From positions 8,060,858-8,124,857 of the forward strand of contig OZ025214.1 in assembly GCA_964019055.1 (NCBI GenBank): DNA of 64,000 nt, written 5' to 3'. The notes below the pieces were generated by a model, which was given only the letters and a program-made list of their open reading frames with translations, made no database searches and was not told the origin of the DNA. The stretch is from Anthopleura xanthogrammica (taxonomy: Eukaryota; Cnidaria; Anthozoa; Actiniaria; Actiniidae). The position numbers were made by a program, and so were the translations under genes. How positions within the stretch are numbered: position 1 is the stretch's first letter; each line of letters starts with the position of its first letter. Below are positions 13,789-26,154 of the stretch, piece by piece.

Positions 13789-16172
13789 TCAGATGGAGGA
13801 ATTAAATTTATACCTGATCAATTCATTGACAAACCATTCTTCTCTCTGCGACGTGCGGATGACTTCTAGACCTCTTATTGTTTCAGTGATGTGTGCATAC
13901 ACGGGGCTGTAACGAAGTGCTACCATTCGGGTAAGCTCACGAGATGTCTTCAGGTAATAGCGAGTGGTGTAATAAGACAGTAATGCAAGTGGTATGACTA
14001 CTGACAGAAACCAAAAGTTGATGACTGATGTCATCACAACCACTCCCAGGCACTTTACAATAATTGACAAAGCTGTACCATATCGGTTAGAAAGCTCATC
14101 ATCAATAATGCCAGTGTCTCTTGAAAAACGGTTCATTATTCGTCCCATTGGATTGGTATCAAAGAACAACACTGGAGACTTGATCACTGCTTCCGTCATC
14201 TTTGTGTGAAGGTTTCTAGATGACTTGATTACAAGGTAGTAGGAAAGGAAGCTTCGTATGGTGCTCACACCACAGGATACGCACACCAACCCAATATATA
14301 CAAAAATGGTTCTCAAATTCCTCTGTGCGCCGTAGGACATGTTAGCCAGGAATGCTTGAAGAATGCTTGGAGCAAAGATCAATGCTTCAGGAGGAAAAAC
14401 AAAAACATAGAATTATGAAAATGAAAAATATCAAAATGAAAAGAATGGATACTTTATGCCATAAAAATACCATACAGTATCGTCATTGGGAGTTTTGTTG
14501 CTTCAAATATGTGTCTGACTCAGTGGATTGTCAGTTGTTGCTGTTTATGCTGGAGAGGTGTGGGCTTTGAAAGGTTAGTTTATTGGTTTGCTAACTATAT
14601 CATTGTTTGTTTGCTTGTTGCTAGTAGTTGACATGGTGGGATGGTTAGGGCTCATTTTGGACAAACAAGTTTGACACACTTTCCCCTAATTAAGTAGAAA
14701 CAGATCTACACTCGGTATGATGAACAAAAGTATTTCAATCTTCTTACCTTGTACAAATAAGTAAAAGAAGGCAAAGCTTAATAAAGCCACACTGCTGGTT
14801 CCAGTTCTAAAGAAAGACCAGTACAGACGCCATGTCACGTGACCGACATCTCTCTCTTCCTCCTCTTCAACCAGGTCACGTGCTTCATTCTCATCAGGTT
14901 CTTCTTTGTGTTTCGAGGTTTGAAAGAACGTTGCTCTGTCAGTAGCAGAATCATTAGTGGCAGCAACCTCCATTACATGTTCCTGTTTTATCATTCCTCT
15001 TGATTTCAGTTCTTCGTACGATCCTTGGTCTTCAATATGACCATCTTTTAATATGACTATCCAATCGGCTCGATGAAGATACTGCAACTGATGTGTAACT
15101 AGAATCCTAAGACTACCTGACAACTCTTCACAAATACACTTTTCAAAGATCTGTTGACCAACTTTAGCATCCACTGCACTCAATGGGTCGTCAAGTAAAA
15201 CTACATCTGCTTCTGAATACATTGCGCGTGCTAGACTGACACGAGACCGCTGGCCACCGCTCAGGACGATACCACGTTGACCAATCATACTTAGATCTCC
15301 CTTTGGAAATCTTTTCATATCCTTCTACAATCCACAAAGGTCAAGAAGCCTTTGATATTTCGTTTCATCAAAGGTTTTCCCAAAGACAATATTATCACGC
15401 ACCGTCCCAGAAAATGTCCAGGGTACTTGTGACACGTAAGCCATCCTTCCGTAACATGAAATTTTCCCAGACGTTATGGGAATTTCTCCCTGCATGGCCA
15501 TCAGCAAAGAAGACTTTCCGCTGCCAATAGGACCTGTTATAATCATCAACTGATGTGGACTTGCTTTAAGAGTGATATCATGAATCACATCTGGTTGACT
15601 AGTGCTCCATGCTGCTGATAGGCCTGTTAGTATCATAGAATGTTGGATGTTGCTAGCCGTACCTGAAGCTTGATCAGAAGCTTCAAAAGGACTAAGTTCT
15701 AGTTCAAAACTCAAGTCTGTTTTAGACAAGAACTGTTCTATTCTCTGCAATGAGATTTTTACATCTTGAATATAACGATAGCAGTAATCGATGTTATAAG
15801 TCACACAGGAATTTATAGTTTCAAATATCGCAACCATAGTAAAGATATCATAAGAAAAAAGCTGGATTCCTGAGTAAATCAATGTTACTATGGCTATCAG
15901 CGTTGTAATGTTGTTGATGGAACCACTGACTGAATTGTTTAGCGAATAGAATATGATTTTACGAACGATGAAGCCAAGTTCTTTCCTGAAAAGGATAAAG
16001 AGCGAGGTCACATAAAAGCAACACATCTCAAGAATAGATTATTATGTCATTTTTTCCCCCCACGTATATATATTTCTGTAACCTGCCTATCCACTGTTTA
16101 TTGTTGTAATATCATGATTACCTCGGGATCCATTGTTTCCAGAGGGCTGTTTATGGTTTAACATCCCCCTGG

Positions 16173-16264
16173 ATGAATAGTGATGAGGGATATGTAGTCT
16201 AAATATCCCTTATGAATATAATCATGAGGGATGTTTAGACTAAATATCCCTCATCACTATTCAT
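16173..16264. mobile_element. hairpin MITE-like palindrome
   Basis: The outer 21 bases are a perfect inverted repeat (ATGAATAGTGATGAGGGATA at the left end, its complement ending at 16264), and further inner arms are partly complementary. No clear target duplication. Confidence 0.65.
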
Positions 16265-16713
16265 GAGGCATGGTCCCTCATATGACAATCACCGGGACCA
16301 TGGCTGGGTCGCATCGACCCAATCACAAATTTCGAGCAATGACCTTGCACTACACACTATTCAACACCCCAGCACTTGTGGGACCCATTAAGTAATCTTT
16401 GCATGCGTTGACTTGATCGAGAATTTTTCTTACTATTTGTGACGTAATCACGACGGTTTGAAAACACTTCATTAATACCGCTTTAGGCCAACCAAAGTGA
16501 GTTAGAATAAAGCACCACGAATGAATGAATGTTGGTTAAATTCGCCATTGTCGCATTTAACAAAGGCAAATTCCTTAAAGTATGCCGCACATCAACAGCT
16601 TCAGTGTAAAAAATTGTAATTTATGTATCGTACGAAAGCTATCATATTTCCTAAGAGCAGTTTTATTCCTCGGCAATCATAATATTACAAACTAATAGCA
16701 TGACATTTCGGGT

Positions 16714-16775
16714 GATTAGTGATTAAATGTCCCCTCAAGCCTCGGGAGGTTTGAGGGGACATTTATTCACTAATC
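16714..16775. repeat. short palindrome
   Basis: GATTAGTGA-TAAATGTCCCCTCAA arms flank a short CCTCGGGAGG centre. A related one-armed sequence (GACTTAGTGATTAAATGTCC) occurs at about 36678-36697, next to the 3' end of ABCC copy B. Confidence 0.7.
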
Positions 16776-17185
16776 AACCTCAAGTCATGCTATTACTTAT
16801 AAGTGTTGGTTTCATGCTCCACGACTTCGACGGGGATAAAAAACCTTACACCTTTATGTCATATAGTGAGAAAACTGTTACAAAATGATATTCCCAGTTC
16901 GAGTTTGGATTAAAGCAATATTTATCATTTTCATTACTAATTCGTTTGGGTGAGACCCAGTGAAATCGCACGACTGGGGTCACATGTGAACAGTGTAAAC
17001 CCCATACAGCATATCCTATATACTGAAAACTAATACCTCTATCACGTATGCAGAATACTAATAGATCTATTAATAGCGGAGCTCCCGCGCGGGCCGAAGG
17101 CCCGCGCGAGCGGAGCACCATACTTAAGAAAAAATGGTAACCCATCGAGTTGATTTTTCATGGCTTGATTACGTCATCACCTTGT

Positions 17186-17241
17186 CCATACATACATACA
17201 TACATACATACATACATACATACGTACATACATACATACGT
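17186..17241. repeat. CATA microsatellite
   Basis: Tandem CATA units with a few CGTA variants. Confidence 0.9.
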
Positions 17242-18187
17242 CCGTCCGTGTACCACTTTGCACAGGGTTCCCGCGCGCTTTGCTTACTCACAAGTGCACA
17301 GAAAAATTGCAATAATGTAGTCAAAGATGGATCAAGAAGTATTTTTTCTTATTTTTGAAATGCGAAAAATACGTTTAATCGAAGTCATGTCTGTCTTAAA
17401 GTGAACAAAAACAATTTTTTGACTTTAGCGACTTGCTAAAGAAGATTTAGCGAGGGAAAGCGAGGGAAGATTCTTAATCTTACGATGAAGTTTCGTGACT
17501 GAAACTTCAGTGAGAGAAAAAGTGGCCTGTAGACCAGAAAAACCTGATTATACTGCAAGAATGATATTTCAGTTCCGTAGAAAACACTTCATAGAAGGTA
17601 AATTCATTAATTTTAACTAATATTTCGTAAAAAAACGACAAGAAATGTGTAAACTAGCTGGAGAAACTCTCAGACAAGCCAAGGACGTTGGTTCGGCAAA
17701 CATTGTCAGAAAAACTTGGATAGTTTGTCGTTTTTACTGCATTCTAGATTTTTATCATCTTTTTCTTCATTACTTGTGAACCAAAAAAGCGATATTTGAA
17801 GCTTTAATTTTTTGTTTTTGATATCATTTCAAGAAAAAAGGCTAGCTAAGACTTAGTAAAAAGACTTGGTTCTTTGAAAAAATATATTTGACGGCAAGCG
17901 AACCTCACGCGAAGTCAAAACAAGATTCCAGTTTCATAATCATATGAATATTTTGACATTTTTATAGATAATTTATTTTAATGTTGAATGAAATATGAAA
18001 AAGGAATACATATCACACCAAATATTTGCTATTTATCGGGCTTTTCCAGCTATTACTATTACACATTCTTCAAAGGCCGCTTATAACCAATAGCTAGAAG
18101 ATTGTTCATCCATGACAGAAATAAAAGAGAGAGAAATCCGGCTTTTTCTTTCGGTTTTTTGGAGCAAGAATCTTTTGATAAACCCAT

Positions 18188-19712
18188 GGCAACTACCTGC
18201 AGACTGAAAATATTGAAGAATATTACAAACATCCCACCAAATCAGCTTGCGCTGGAAATTGACTTATTTCCAAAACAAGGACGGTTTACAGAAATGCTTA
18301 GCGCAACGACAGTACAACTTAAATGGCATAACAATAAATGAAAATCCCTTTACAGTCGGGAATTGCATTCTTTCTCATGTAAAACGATTGCATTGTTCCT
18401 GCCAGTTAACAAAGCTGCCGTCACGTGATGGTGCAAAGCCTTTTTTTAGTGTAAAAAAATATATTATTTATTTTCCGCGTAAAAAAAGCAGATTCAGGTA
18501 ATGATTTTGTCTTATTTTCGGAGGTCATTAACTTTTTCTCTCATAGTTGTCTTATAAGCTCTTGAGCGCTCAACCCGATAGTCTCGTCTTGATGCTACGC
18601 TCATCAGGATACCGCTGGTTCGTCGGAGCGGCGTGCTCATCTACGATAAGAGCTATTGATGAAAACTGATTATCAATTTGTAATTGATACAAATGATAAT
18701 AATTCATATCAATTTACTAACTGAGCATCAATTGCAATTGACACTCACTCAGATTTTTTCCATTAGATCGCGCAGAATGGCCTTTGTTTAAGCGACACTT
18801 TGATTTTTTGGAATAAATTGATTAAAAATTCAGTGAATTAAAAGCTTGATTCCTATTGGCTATTGGGTATTCTGGATTCTCACGTCGGATTTCTGGAACA
18901 TCAAGTAATTAATTAACAATGGATCAGTGAGCGGGAACGATCGGTTGTTGTCAAACTAATCAGCATAATCCTCTCAAAATAACTTTTAAAGTGACATTTC
19001 TTAGTTTTTTTTCCAGAAGGTAGCAGGTTTTTTTCAGCCCTTTTTAACAATTCAAGTATCATTTTAAAGTACATTTCAAGACCTCCAAGAAGCCGTGCGT
19101 ATGTTGTCGTCGCGCCTTTAAGTTTAAGAGATACAGAGCCATGAATATTAGAGATTTGGGGTTTTTTCCATAAAATACACTTGAAAGTCCCTAAGGTTGT
19201 CATTGCCAAGGTAGTAGGTAGTCAACAACAACAACAACAACAACATTTCAGTTTTTGTCGAAAATTATATTTTCGTTTTTCATTTTCACTTGCAAATGAG
19301 TTATGTTTGTGTCCATCGCGTTAATTTCATTTAAATGGGAATTTTGGCTTCTCTTTCGCGTTAATTTTCTTCATTTCAAAGTATTTTTGCCCTCAATTCG
19401 CGTTAATTTAAGTCGCGCTAATTTCTAATACTTTAATTTCGTGGAGCGTTAAGTACTGTTTAATAAACGAGCAGGAGTGTTTTATCAGGTTTTAGACCTG
19501 ATAAAACACGATCTGCGAGTTTAATGAACGACTTCAAAAATTCATGTTGGAATGAGACTCTTTTTCCCCCATGGGGTCATTGCTGTTTTATATACTGTCA
19601 TTATTTTAAGCTTAAAAGTTTCAGGAATCTGCATTTGTAACAATAGATGTGCAAATGACTCTGTCGAGCATTTCAAGTTCATTGCCATTTAAAAAAATCG
19701 AACACAGTTAAC
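18188..19712. other. intergenic, no gene
   Basis: Similarity to the 5' flank of ABCC copy B continues only for about 35 bases past the ATG (acceptor and branch region of exon 1), then stops. A CAA microsatellite lies at about 19228-19243. A perfect hairpin with arms GTGTTTTATCAGGT spans 19477-19509, inside a longer imperfect palindrome (about 19460-19525). Confidence 0.5.
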
Positions 19713-20063
19713 ATGCCACCAAAAAGAGCATTTCGGAAGCCAAAAACGGCAGACGAAGAAAAAGATCTACGGGGGAGCTGTGTACCTAGATCTACTAAAT
19801 ATGTCAACAAATGGGCGTTTAAAATATTTTCAACATGGCAAAGTTTACGAATGAACAAGAATTCCTGTTTAGAAGAACGAAGTTTTGTGGTGGATATCAC
19901 AAAAGTGCAGAGCTTGGACACAAACATAATCAACCTGAACGCGGAGTCTTTGGATTTTTGGCTCGTGAAGTTTATTGAGGAAGTTTTTAAGGAAGATCGA
20001 CAACGATATTTCGTATTCAATAACTGTACTATTATTCTTGCAAACACAAAACCAGACAATTAA
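19713..20063 (+). CDS. Crypton-type recombinase N-terminal domain fragment
   Basis: An open frame of 116 codons. Residues around VPRSTKYVNKWAFKIFSTWQ and the later FWLVKFIEEVFKEDRQRY resemble the N-terminal core-binding segment seen in Crypton-derived proteins (QRICH1/ZMYM/KCTD1-type, DUF3504 neighbourhood), where VP-S-T-WA---F--W is followed by a WL-KF--EVRK-DG-Y helix. The domain ends just after RY and no catalytic domain follows, so this is a truncated copy or a stand-alone DNA-binding remnant. The call is from motif memory, not a search. Confidence 0.4.
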   Translation: MPPKRAFRKPKTADEEKDLRGSCVPRSTKYVNKWAFKIFSTWQSLRMNKNSCLEERSFVVDITKVQSLDTNIINLNAESLDFWLVKFIEEVFKEDRQRYFVFNNCTIILANTKPDN

Positions 20064-20507
20064 TTTCTTTAAAAAACTTTACAAATGCATGTGTGTTATA
20101 CAATACTTAACTATTAAAGGGTCCTTTTTCATGATGTGCTTCTCTTAGTACTCTCTTGGCCCTTTATCAGTACACGCATGTCATAATATAAAGATTTTGA
20201 AATCTTTATAAAGGACCAATAGAGTACAACAGCATGTCACGAATAAGGGCCCTGAATAACGAATAAATAATTAGCATGATTATTTGCTGTATCGTTATTC
20301 ATTCAACCCACCTTTTCCCTGGGGCCGAAATCAAATCCCTCCCCGGGCTTTAAGAATGTTGAGCTATTATCAGGTATAAAATAGCATGCACGTGACGGAA
20401 TTCTCTTATTTTGTTGGACCAAATGTCATTAATTATTCATGAATTTTTGAATTTCCTATAATAATCAACTGCTTATCAACTATTATCAACCTTTTATCAA
20501 TTATTAC

Positions 20508-20569
20508 CAATTGCACTCACTGAACTTTTGACTATCAATTGATTATCAAAAGTTCAGTGAGTGCAATTG
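20508..20569. repeat. perfect hairpin, probable MITE core
   Basis: Arms of 24 bases: CAATTGCACTCACTGAACTT... pairs exactly with the right half ending at 20569, around a 14-base centre. Degenerate ATCAATT-type repeats surround it (about 20450-20680). Confidence 0.75.
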
Positions 20570-20834
20570 ATAATATTTGACAAAAAGTTCCTGATACCAA
20601 TTAATAATCAGTTAGCAAATTTATATCAATTTTTATCAATTGATGCTAATTATCAGTTTTATCAATTAGTTACGTCGGGATTCATAGCAGTTGAATTTCA
20701 AGTGAAGTAATTACCAAAGTTAAATATACTAGGTACTTGACCTTTACCTTTGCCTAAAAATCCAGCCTGTTCAAATCTCACGTCTACCTGATTATTTTAT
20801 GATTAATTGTGTGTTCATGCAATGGTTATACATA

Positions 20835-21836
20835 GGAAAAAATTACCAAAAACCAAACATGAATTTAGCTGTTTTTTTATCTGGATTTTACCTGGATTTT
20901 GACTGAAATCCATAACTGGTTATTTTGCATTATTTCTTGATCCGAATATTTCTAAATACCAAGGTTGTAATTTTATAGAACTGGAAAGTCCATGGAAAAT
21001 CATAAAAAACCACCCTTGTTTTCTTCCAATCCTTTTCATAAACAGGAATGGGTTTTCAAAACATACAGGTCTGGTTTCCATGAAGACCAGTTATTGTTCT
21101 TTTTATAAACAGCAATGGGTTTTCAAAATATACAGGTCTGGTTTCCATGAAGACCAGTTATTGTTCTTTTTATAAACAGCAATGGGTTTTCAAAATATAC
21201 AGGTCTGGTTTCCATGAAGACCAGTTATGGTTCTTTTTATAAACAGCAATGGGTTTTCAAAATATACAGGTCTGGTTTCCATGAAGACCAGTTATGGTTC
21301 TTTTAATAAACAGAAATGTTTTGTTTTTTTAATATACAGGTCTGGTTCCTTAATATGAAGACCAGTTTAACAACTATTGATTTCTTTCATTAAGCACAAA
21401 TAAACAAGTCATTAATTGAGACTTCAAACTCAAAGTCAAACTATTAAAAGTCAATTGACTTGATTTCACAACTCAAATCAGTTGCCAACAAGTACTAAAC
21501 AACAAACAAACAAGTCATTTATATATTTTTCAAAACAATTGTTAAGTTAGCAATCAACATCATCTAGTGTTAGCTGGAAGCTGCACCTTTTCTGTAGCAA
21601 TTAAGCTTGATACAATAGCCAGAAAATGTGTATCCTTTTCTTTGTTCCTCAGGAGGTTTAGTTCTTTAAGAAAATCCTTATTCGAAATCTCATATTCCAT
21701 GCATGGAAATGGAGTATCTGAATATTTTGAAACCAAGATGGAAACCATAATTGGATAACAGATTTTCCAGACCTGGAAAGAGTTTGTAACCATACAGTAT
21801 AAATCATATTTGGTTTTTGGTAATTTTTTCCTGTGA
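20835..21836. mobile_element. foldback element with internal 67-bp tandem repeats
   Basis: An inverted repeat of about 35 bases, containing AGGAAAAAATTACCAAAAAC, lies at 20837-20870 and in reverse at about 21800-21835. Between them, about 21037-21330, are four to five tandem copies of a 67-base unit holding ACAGGTCTGGTTTCCATGAA, itself a partial hairpin (CTGGT/ACCAG). No coding capacity. Confidence 0.6.
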
Positions 21837-22927
21837 TATAGCGATGGCCACCTGTGACCAACAGATGGCCACTGTCAAGTAGTGAGGGTAAAATAATAAC
21901 TTTGGCAATCGCCAAATGAAGCCCAGTGAGTGGAATAATTTTTGGTAAACGGGGTAAACTCCTCAATGAGTTCAAACAATCAATTTATTACAGATTTCGC
22001 TTCAAAAATCAAAAATATTACAAGATAACTAAACAAAGTGGAAGTTGGAAGAAAAATATAAGGTCGATAGCCCATCTTACCATTTCGAAACACTCATTCA
22101 ATTACAGACGTAAATGAAGACAAGTTGAATAACATTTCTAAACGAATTTGTGATTCATGTAAGACAAACTCACGGTAATTAAAATCAGACGAGATAGATT
22201 CGACACAAGAAGATGATAGTAAAGTAATACGCGTAACGCAACGCCATCACATTGCTTTAGGCATTACATGATCATATTTACTTTCAACTCTACAAAAAAT
22301 AAGTGTCTGTATCTAAGCAGAAGTATCACAAGGCAAAAAACTTAAAATAGACTAGCGGTTGTAAGAGCTACATCAAGTTCGGTCACAGCTTATTTTTAAT
22401 CCTGGTCGTATCCACGTGTTTGCCCGTAGGGGGCGTTTGAAGTGTGCTACTCAGTCAACTTTCGTAATTACTCACACATTAATAAAAGTACTTACCGTGA
22501 CCTACTATCATAGTTGTTATAAAAGAAAACCAAACACAAGCCTTGGTAAAACTCGCTTAGGCCCAGCTCAAACGTCGAACTTACTATTAAGATCGACCAA
22601 ACATCGACAAATTCCACTCTCCTCGAAAAGCATTATGGGAACATTATGATTAATTACGAGTCATTTGCGACACGTTGTGGTACGCAGTGGTGCAGATCCA
22701 GGCTGAAGTTAGCCGCACATTCAGCTGCACATTCGACTTTCGCTCATAAATCGCGAAATCGAAAGTAAACCCCACTCAAAAACCACCTAATATTGTGTAG
22801 GAAATTACCGGCTTCTTCCTGATTACAATAATATTTGGCACAAATCGGTTGGAAGCTCCCGGCATACTATAGCACTCGACACAAAATTGCTTTTGATCCT
22901 TCGCCCGAATTACAATATTCAATCCTC
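21837..22927. other. intergenic, nothing recognised
   Basis: No gene, RNA gene or bounded element is visible in this 1.1-kb stretch. Confidence 0.4.
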
Positions 22928-23969
22928 TTAAAGAGTGGCTGTCCGTAAATATCGACTATGGTCGGAAAAAAAAAATTCACAATTTTTTTTTTCCTTTACC
23001 AGAAGATTGCATTAGTTGAGATAATGCTCAGAAAAAAATATCAGTGTCGAAAGATTTTTTTTTCTTGCCGAAAAATGATTTTTTTGGTTTTGCCCCTTCC
23101 AGACGGGTTTTCAAGGGTCAAAAGTACACCTCGTTATAAACTCTCTAAAAAATTCTATTTTAGTTTAAACTAAAAACTAATACGTTAGTTTGATAGAACA
23201 GATAATGGTCAATGTTCCAAGTATGAGATTGTTGTAATTGAAGTATAATGTATTAATTAATGATTTTTTTAACTTTGACATTTTTTCAGTGCAAAAATAT
23301 TCATCAAAATCAGGGCATCTTTTTGTCCATTTCTACATCCCCTATGAATTCAAAACTATATCCAGGTGAAAGAGCATTGTTTCGTCTACAAGAAAATACA
23401 ATAATATTTTTGGGCTACTCAAATTATCTAACACGAGAGGTCACAACGTAAGCTGCTCTGTGGTCAAATTTAGCGACAAACTCACGGTACTTGGGTCACG
23501 CAATGGACATTGAATGAACGCAAATTGCGACAAAACACATGAAGGTCCATTTTTATACATCGTCAATAATGAATAATGGAATAAAGAACTTGCCATTGCT
23601 GTTTTTGGCTCTAAAAACACATACCTCGAATTCTGGAAATCTCGATGACTGTACCGGGACGTTGTTATGTTGTTGTCACCAATGTCGGCTTTGTATTTTA
23701 ACATGCAATGTTGATCAAAGTTTGTTTCTAATTTCCACGGCTGGTGAGTCTTCCTTAAGAGTTTATAACGAGGTGTACTTTTGACCCTTGAAAACCCGTC
23801 TGGAAGCAAAACCAAAAAAATCATTTTTCGGCAAGAAAAAAAAATCTTTCGACACTGATATTTTTTTCTGAGCATCATCTCAACTAATACAATCTTCTGG
23901 TAAAGGAAAAAAAAATTGTGAAATTTTTTTTCCCCACCATAGTCGATATTTACGGACAGCCACTCTTAA
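22928..23969. mobile_element. non-autonomous TTAA-flanked transposon, about 1.03 kb
   Basis: Terminal inverted repeats of about 210 bases (22933-23143 against 23763-23965) start GAGTGGCTGTCCGTAAATAT and are flanked by TTAA (22928-22931, 23966-23969). TTAA duplications are typical of Kolobok and piggyBac superfamilies; the TIR does not begin with CCC as in piggyBac. The 620-base interior has no transposase. Confidence 0.8.
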
Positions 23970-24165
23970 TAACTCATCTAAAATGTACTCGATTCCTCTA
24001 AAAATCAAAAACGATATTGATATTGCTCTACTCTGCCCGCACATATTACGAATAAATTTGAAAGAAGTTATTGATGTTTGAACTTGATTCAACTTGATTC
24101 ACTTGATTAACCCATATCCGCCGGAAGGTTCGGGTTTTCCTTTGAAGACCGCGGGTATGGAGTTG

Positions 24166-24622
24166 GATCAGATCCCAGGACCCGAACAGATCCCAGGACC
24201 CGAACAGATCCCAGGACCCGAAGAGATCCCAGGACCCGAACAGATCCCAGGACCCGAAGAGATCCCAGGACCCGAAGAGATCCCAGGACCCGAAGAGATC
24301 CCAGGACCCGAACAGATCCCAGGACCCGAATAGATCCCAGGACCCGAACAGATCCCAGGACCCGAACAGATCCCAGGACCCGAACAGATCCCAGGACCCG
24401 ATAGATCCCAGGACCCAAATAGATCCCAGGACCCGAACAGATCCCAGGACCCGAACAGATCCCAGGACCCGAATAGATCCCAGGACCCGAATAGATCCCA
24501 GGACCCGAATAGATCCCCAGAACAAATGCTATAGTGCCCGAACAGATCCCAGGACCCGAACAGATCCCCAGAACAAATGCTATAGTACCCGAACAGATCC
24601 CAGGACCCGAACAGATCCCCAC
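24166..24622. repeat. 18-bp minisatellite
   Basis: About 25 copies of CAGATCCCAGGACCCGAA with 17-base and AACAAATGCTATAGT interruptions near 24400 and 24510-24580. The plus frame reads as an IPGPEQ repeat and the minus frame as SWDLFG; neither is a gene. Confidence 0.95.
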
Positions 24623-24674
24623 GAACTAGGTGGAATGGACTGATGAAAAACGGTTAGTAATGTTCTTTTTTTTA

Positions 24675-25158
24675 ACCGTGTATTCTATGTGAAAAAGAAA
24701 CTTATAAAAAAATGAACATAATTATGAACAATCACTTATTCAATATAACATAAGTCATAATTCTTGATTTTCGTAGTAGAAAGGAGAATAAAGCGCTTTA
24801 TATAAATTTAGAGTTTTCTGTATTAGTGTATTAAAAATGTCTGTTTAAGTCTTCTTTTGCCGGTTTGTTTATGATTCATTCTTTTATTCATTCATTCATT
24901 TATATTTTTACTAAGAAAATATTTATGTTATTGAGTAGGGTCTACAAGTATACCAAAACGAAACCAGAACTATTAGATTGCTTACGCAATATCACTGACT
25001 TAAAGATCAAATTTCAAATCATTCCATATTTGTGTTACAAGACGACAACACTGCACTATGATTTGCCGTGGAATATTGCTTTATTTTCTTCATTGAATAA
25101 GTGATTGTTCATTTGCTTATTTTTTTTATAAGTTTCATTTTCACATAGAATACACGGT
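24675..25158. mobile_element. foldback MITE, 484 bp
   Basis: Inverted arms of about 90 bases start ACCGTGTATTCTATGTGAAA at 24675 and end with the complement at 25158; both ends are preceded by T/A runs (TTA or TAA). The interior is AT-rich and has no conserved ORF. Confidence 0.75.
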
Positions 25159-25319
25159 AAAAAAAAAAAAAGGAAATTACCAGGAAATTTGACCACATCA
25201 CTCCTGTGTTGATTGACCTTCATTGGCTACCTGTTTACTACAGAGTTATTTTCAAGATGCTTTTACTAACCTACAACCTCCCTGCGCCATCTTGAAAAAT
25301 AGCTGTTAATAGCGGCTAG

Positions 25320-25423
25320 TTGCGAGAAAATATATTCCGTATTGGCCTTCGTCACTTCGCGACTACGGCCAACACGGAAAATATTTTCTCCCAACGCCGC
25401 CAATAGAAATCCGTATTGGCGGC
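25320..25423. repeat. two adjacent hairpins
   Basis: First hairpin 25320-25394: arms with GAGAAAATAT and CCGTATTGGCC around a 19-base centre. Second 25396-25423: perfect GCCGCCAATA arms around an 8-base loop. Probably ends of one MITE family (shared CCGTATTGGC motif). Confidence 0.65.
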
Positions 25424-26154
25424 TCAAAATCGCAATAAGTTTTGTATCGCGATTCTCCTATTTTTTTTTCACTGAATATAAAGGAAAAAGCAACGAAAAC
25501 GATCCTGATTTGCTAGACATTCTCACTATCTAACAGTGGTCTCCTTAGCAACCTTTTTTTTTGGAAAATTCGAGGAAAATGGATGGCCGGCGTTTGAAAA
25601 CTTTGTTTTTATGAACAGTTATAAGCACGAATAACTTTTTAATTCCCTTTTCCAGAGGTTATTTTGCCTGAGTCTAAGAAGGAAAACTTTGAGGAGCCTT
25701 AGTTTGATTTTCTTTTGACATTTTACTTGTGCACGTGGTTACGAGGAAATTCCATCCAAACCGGCGCTGAGAAAGGCGAAAGCAGGCTAGGAGATGAAGT
25801 TGTTGTAAAAATGTAGTTGCTGAAAAAAGAAAACTACTAGAATCTCCGAAACGGATAATTACTAATAACTAATTTATTGGAAGATGAAGATATTTATGAC
25901 TCAGATAATATGCTTCATTCTTTAAATTTTAGTGCTTGTCAAACTCGCCATATGCTTTACCGAGTAAGATCACATTTTCGAGTTTACGAAAAAAGTATTT
26001 TTTTTGAAAGGTTGAACCGTTTTAATTTTATTAATAGGTTAATGGGATTAAATTCAATATTTTACTATTTGTAGCACAAATGGTTAATAAAAGAATAAAC
26101 GATTATGAACTTTTTTGTCATTCAAACGATCTCTACTACAATTTTTCTTATAAT
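25424..26154. other. intergenic, nothing recognised
   Basis: AT-rich; a 65-codon open frame at 25877-26074 has no family features I recognise. Confidence 0.4.

Larger units (their letters stand above)
15986..18065. other. region replacing exon 2 of ABCC copy A
   Basis: In copy B the equivalent interval holds intron 2, exon 2 and intron 1 (about 1 kb). Here none of that sequence is recognisable. Present instead are two short palindromes (16173-16264, 16714-16775), a CATA microsatellite (17186-17241) and AT-rich sequence. Confidence 0.6.
11891..18187 (-). pseudogene. ABCC4/MRP4-like transporter, copy A (decayed duplicate)
   Basis: Duplicate of the complete gene at 36770-42482. Exons 3-6 survive with identical lengths and splice sites: 14748-15985, 13814-14384, 13340-13476 and 11891-12807. 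Exon 3 has an in-frame TAG at 15325-15327, where copy B has CAG (Gln), between the NBD1 Walker A and the LSGGQ signature. Exon 1 survives only as its first 40 codons or so (18066-18187; the ATG is at 18187), breaking off after the RPLK of the lasso motif and running into stops; exon 2 is absent from the 2 kb between. NBD2 (GRTGAGKSS, FSAGERQ, DEATANVD) is intact in exon 6. A transcript starting at the Met at 15318 could at most encode the end of NBD1, TMD2 and NBD2. Most likely a pseudogene. Confidence 0.85.

Noticed and set aside
16846..17145. 99-codon minus frame between ABCC copy A exons
   Set aside because: No similarity to the missing exon 2 and no recognised domain.
24046..24622. Proline-rich IPGPEQ-type ORF resembling a collagen or matrix repeat
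   Set aside because: Pure 18-bp minisatellite with 17-bp frame-breaking units; both strands open.
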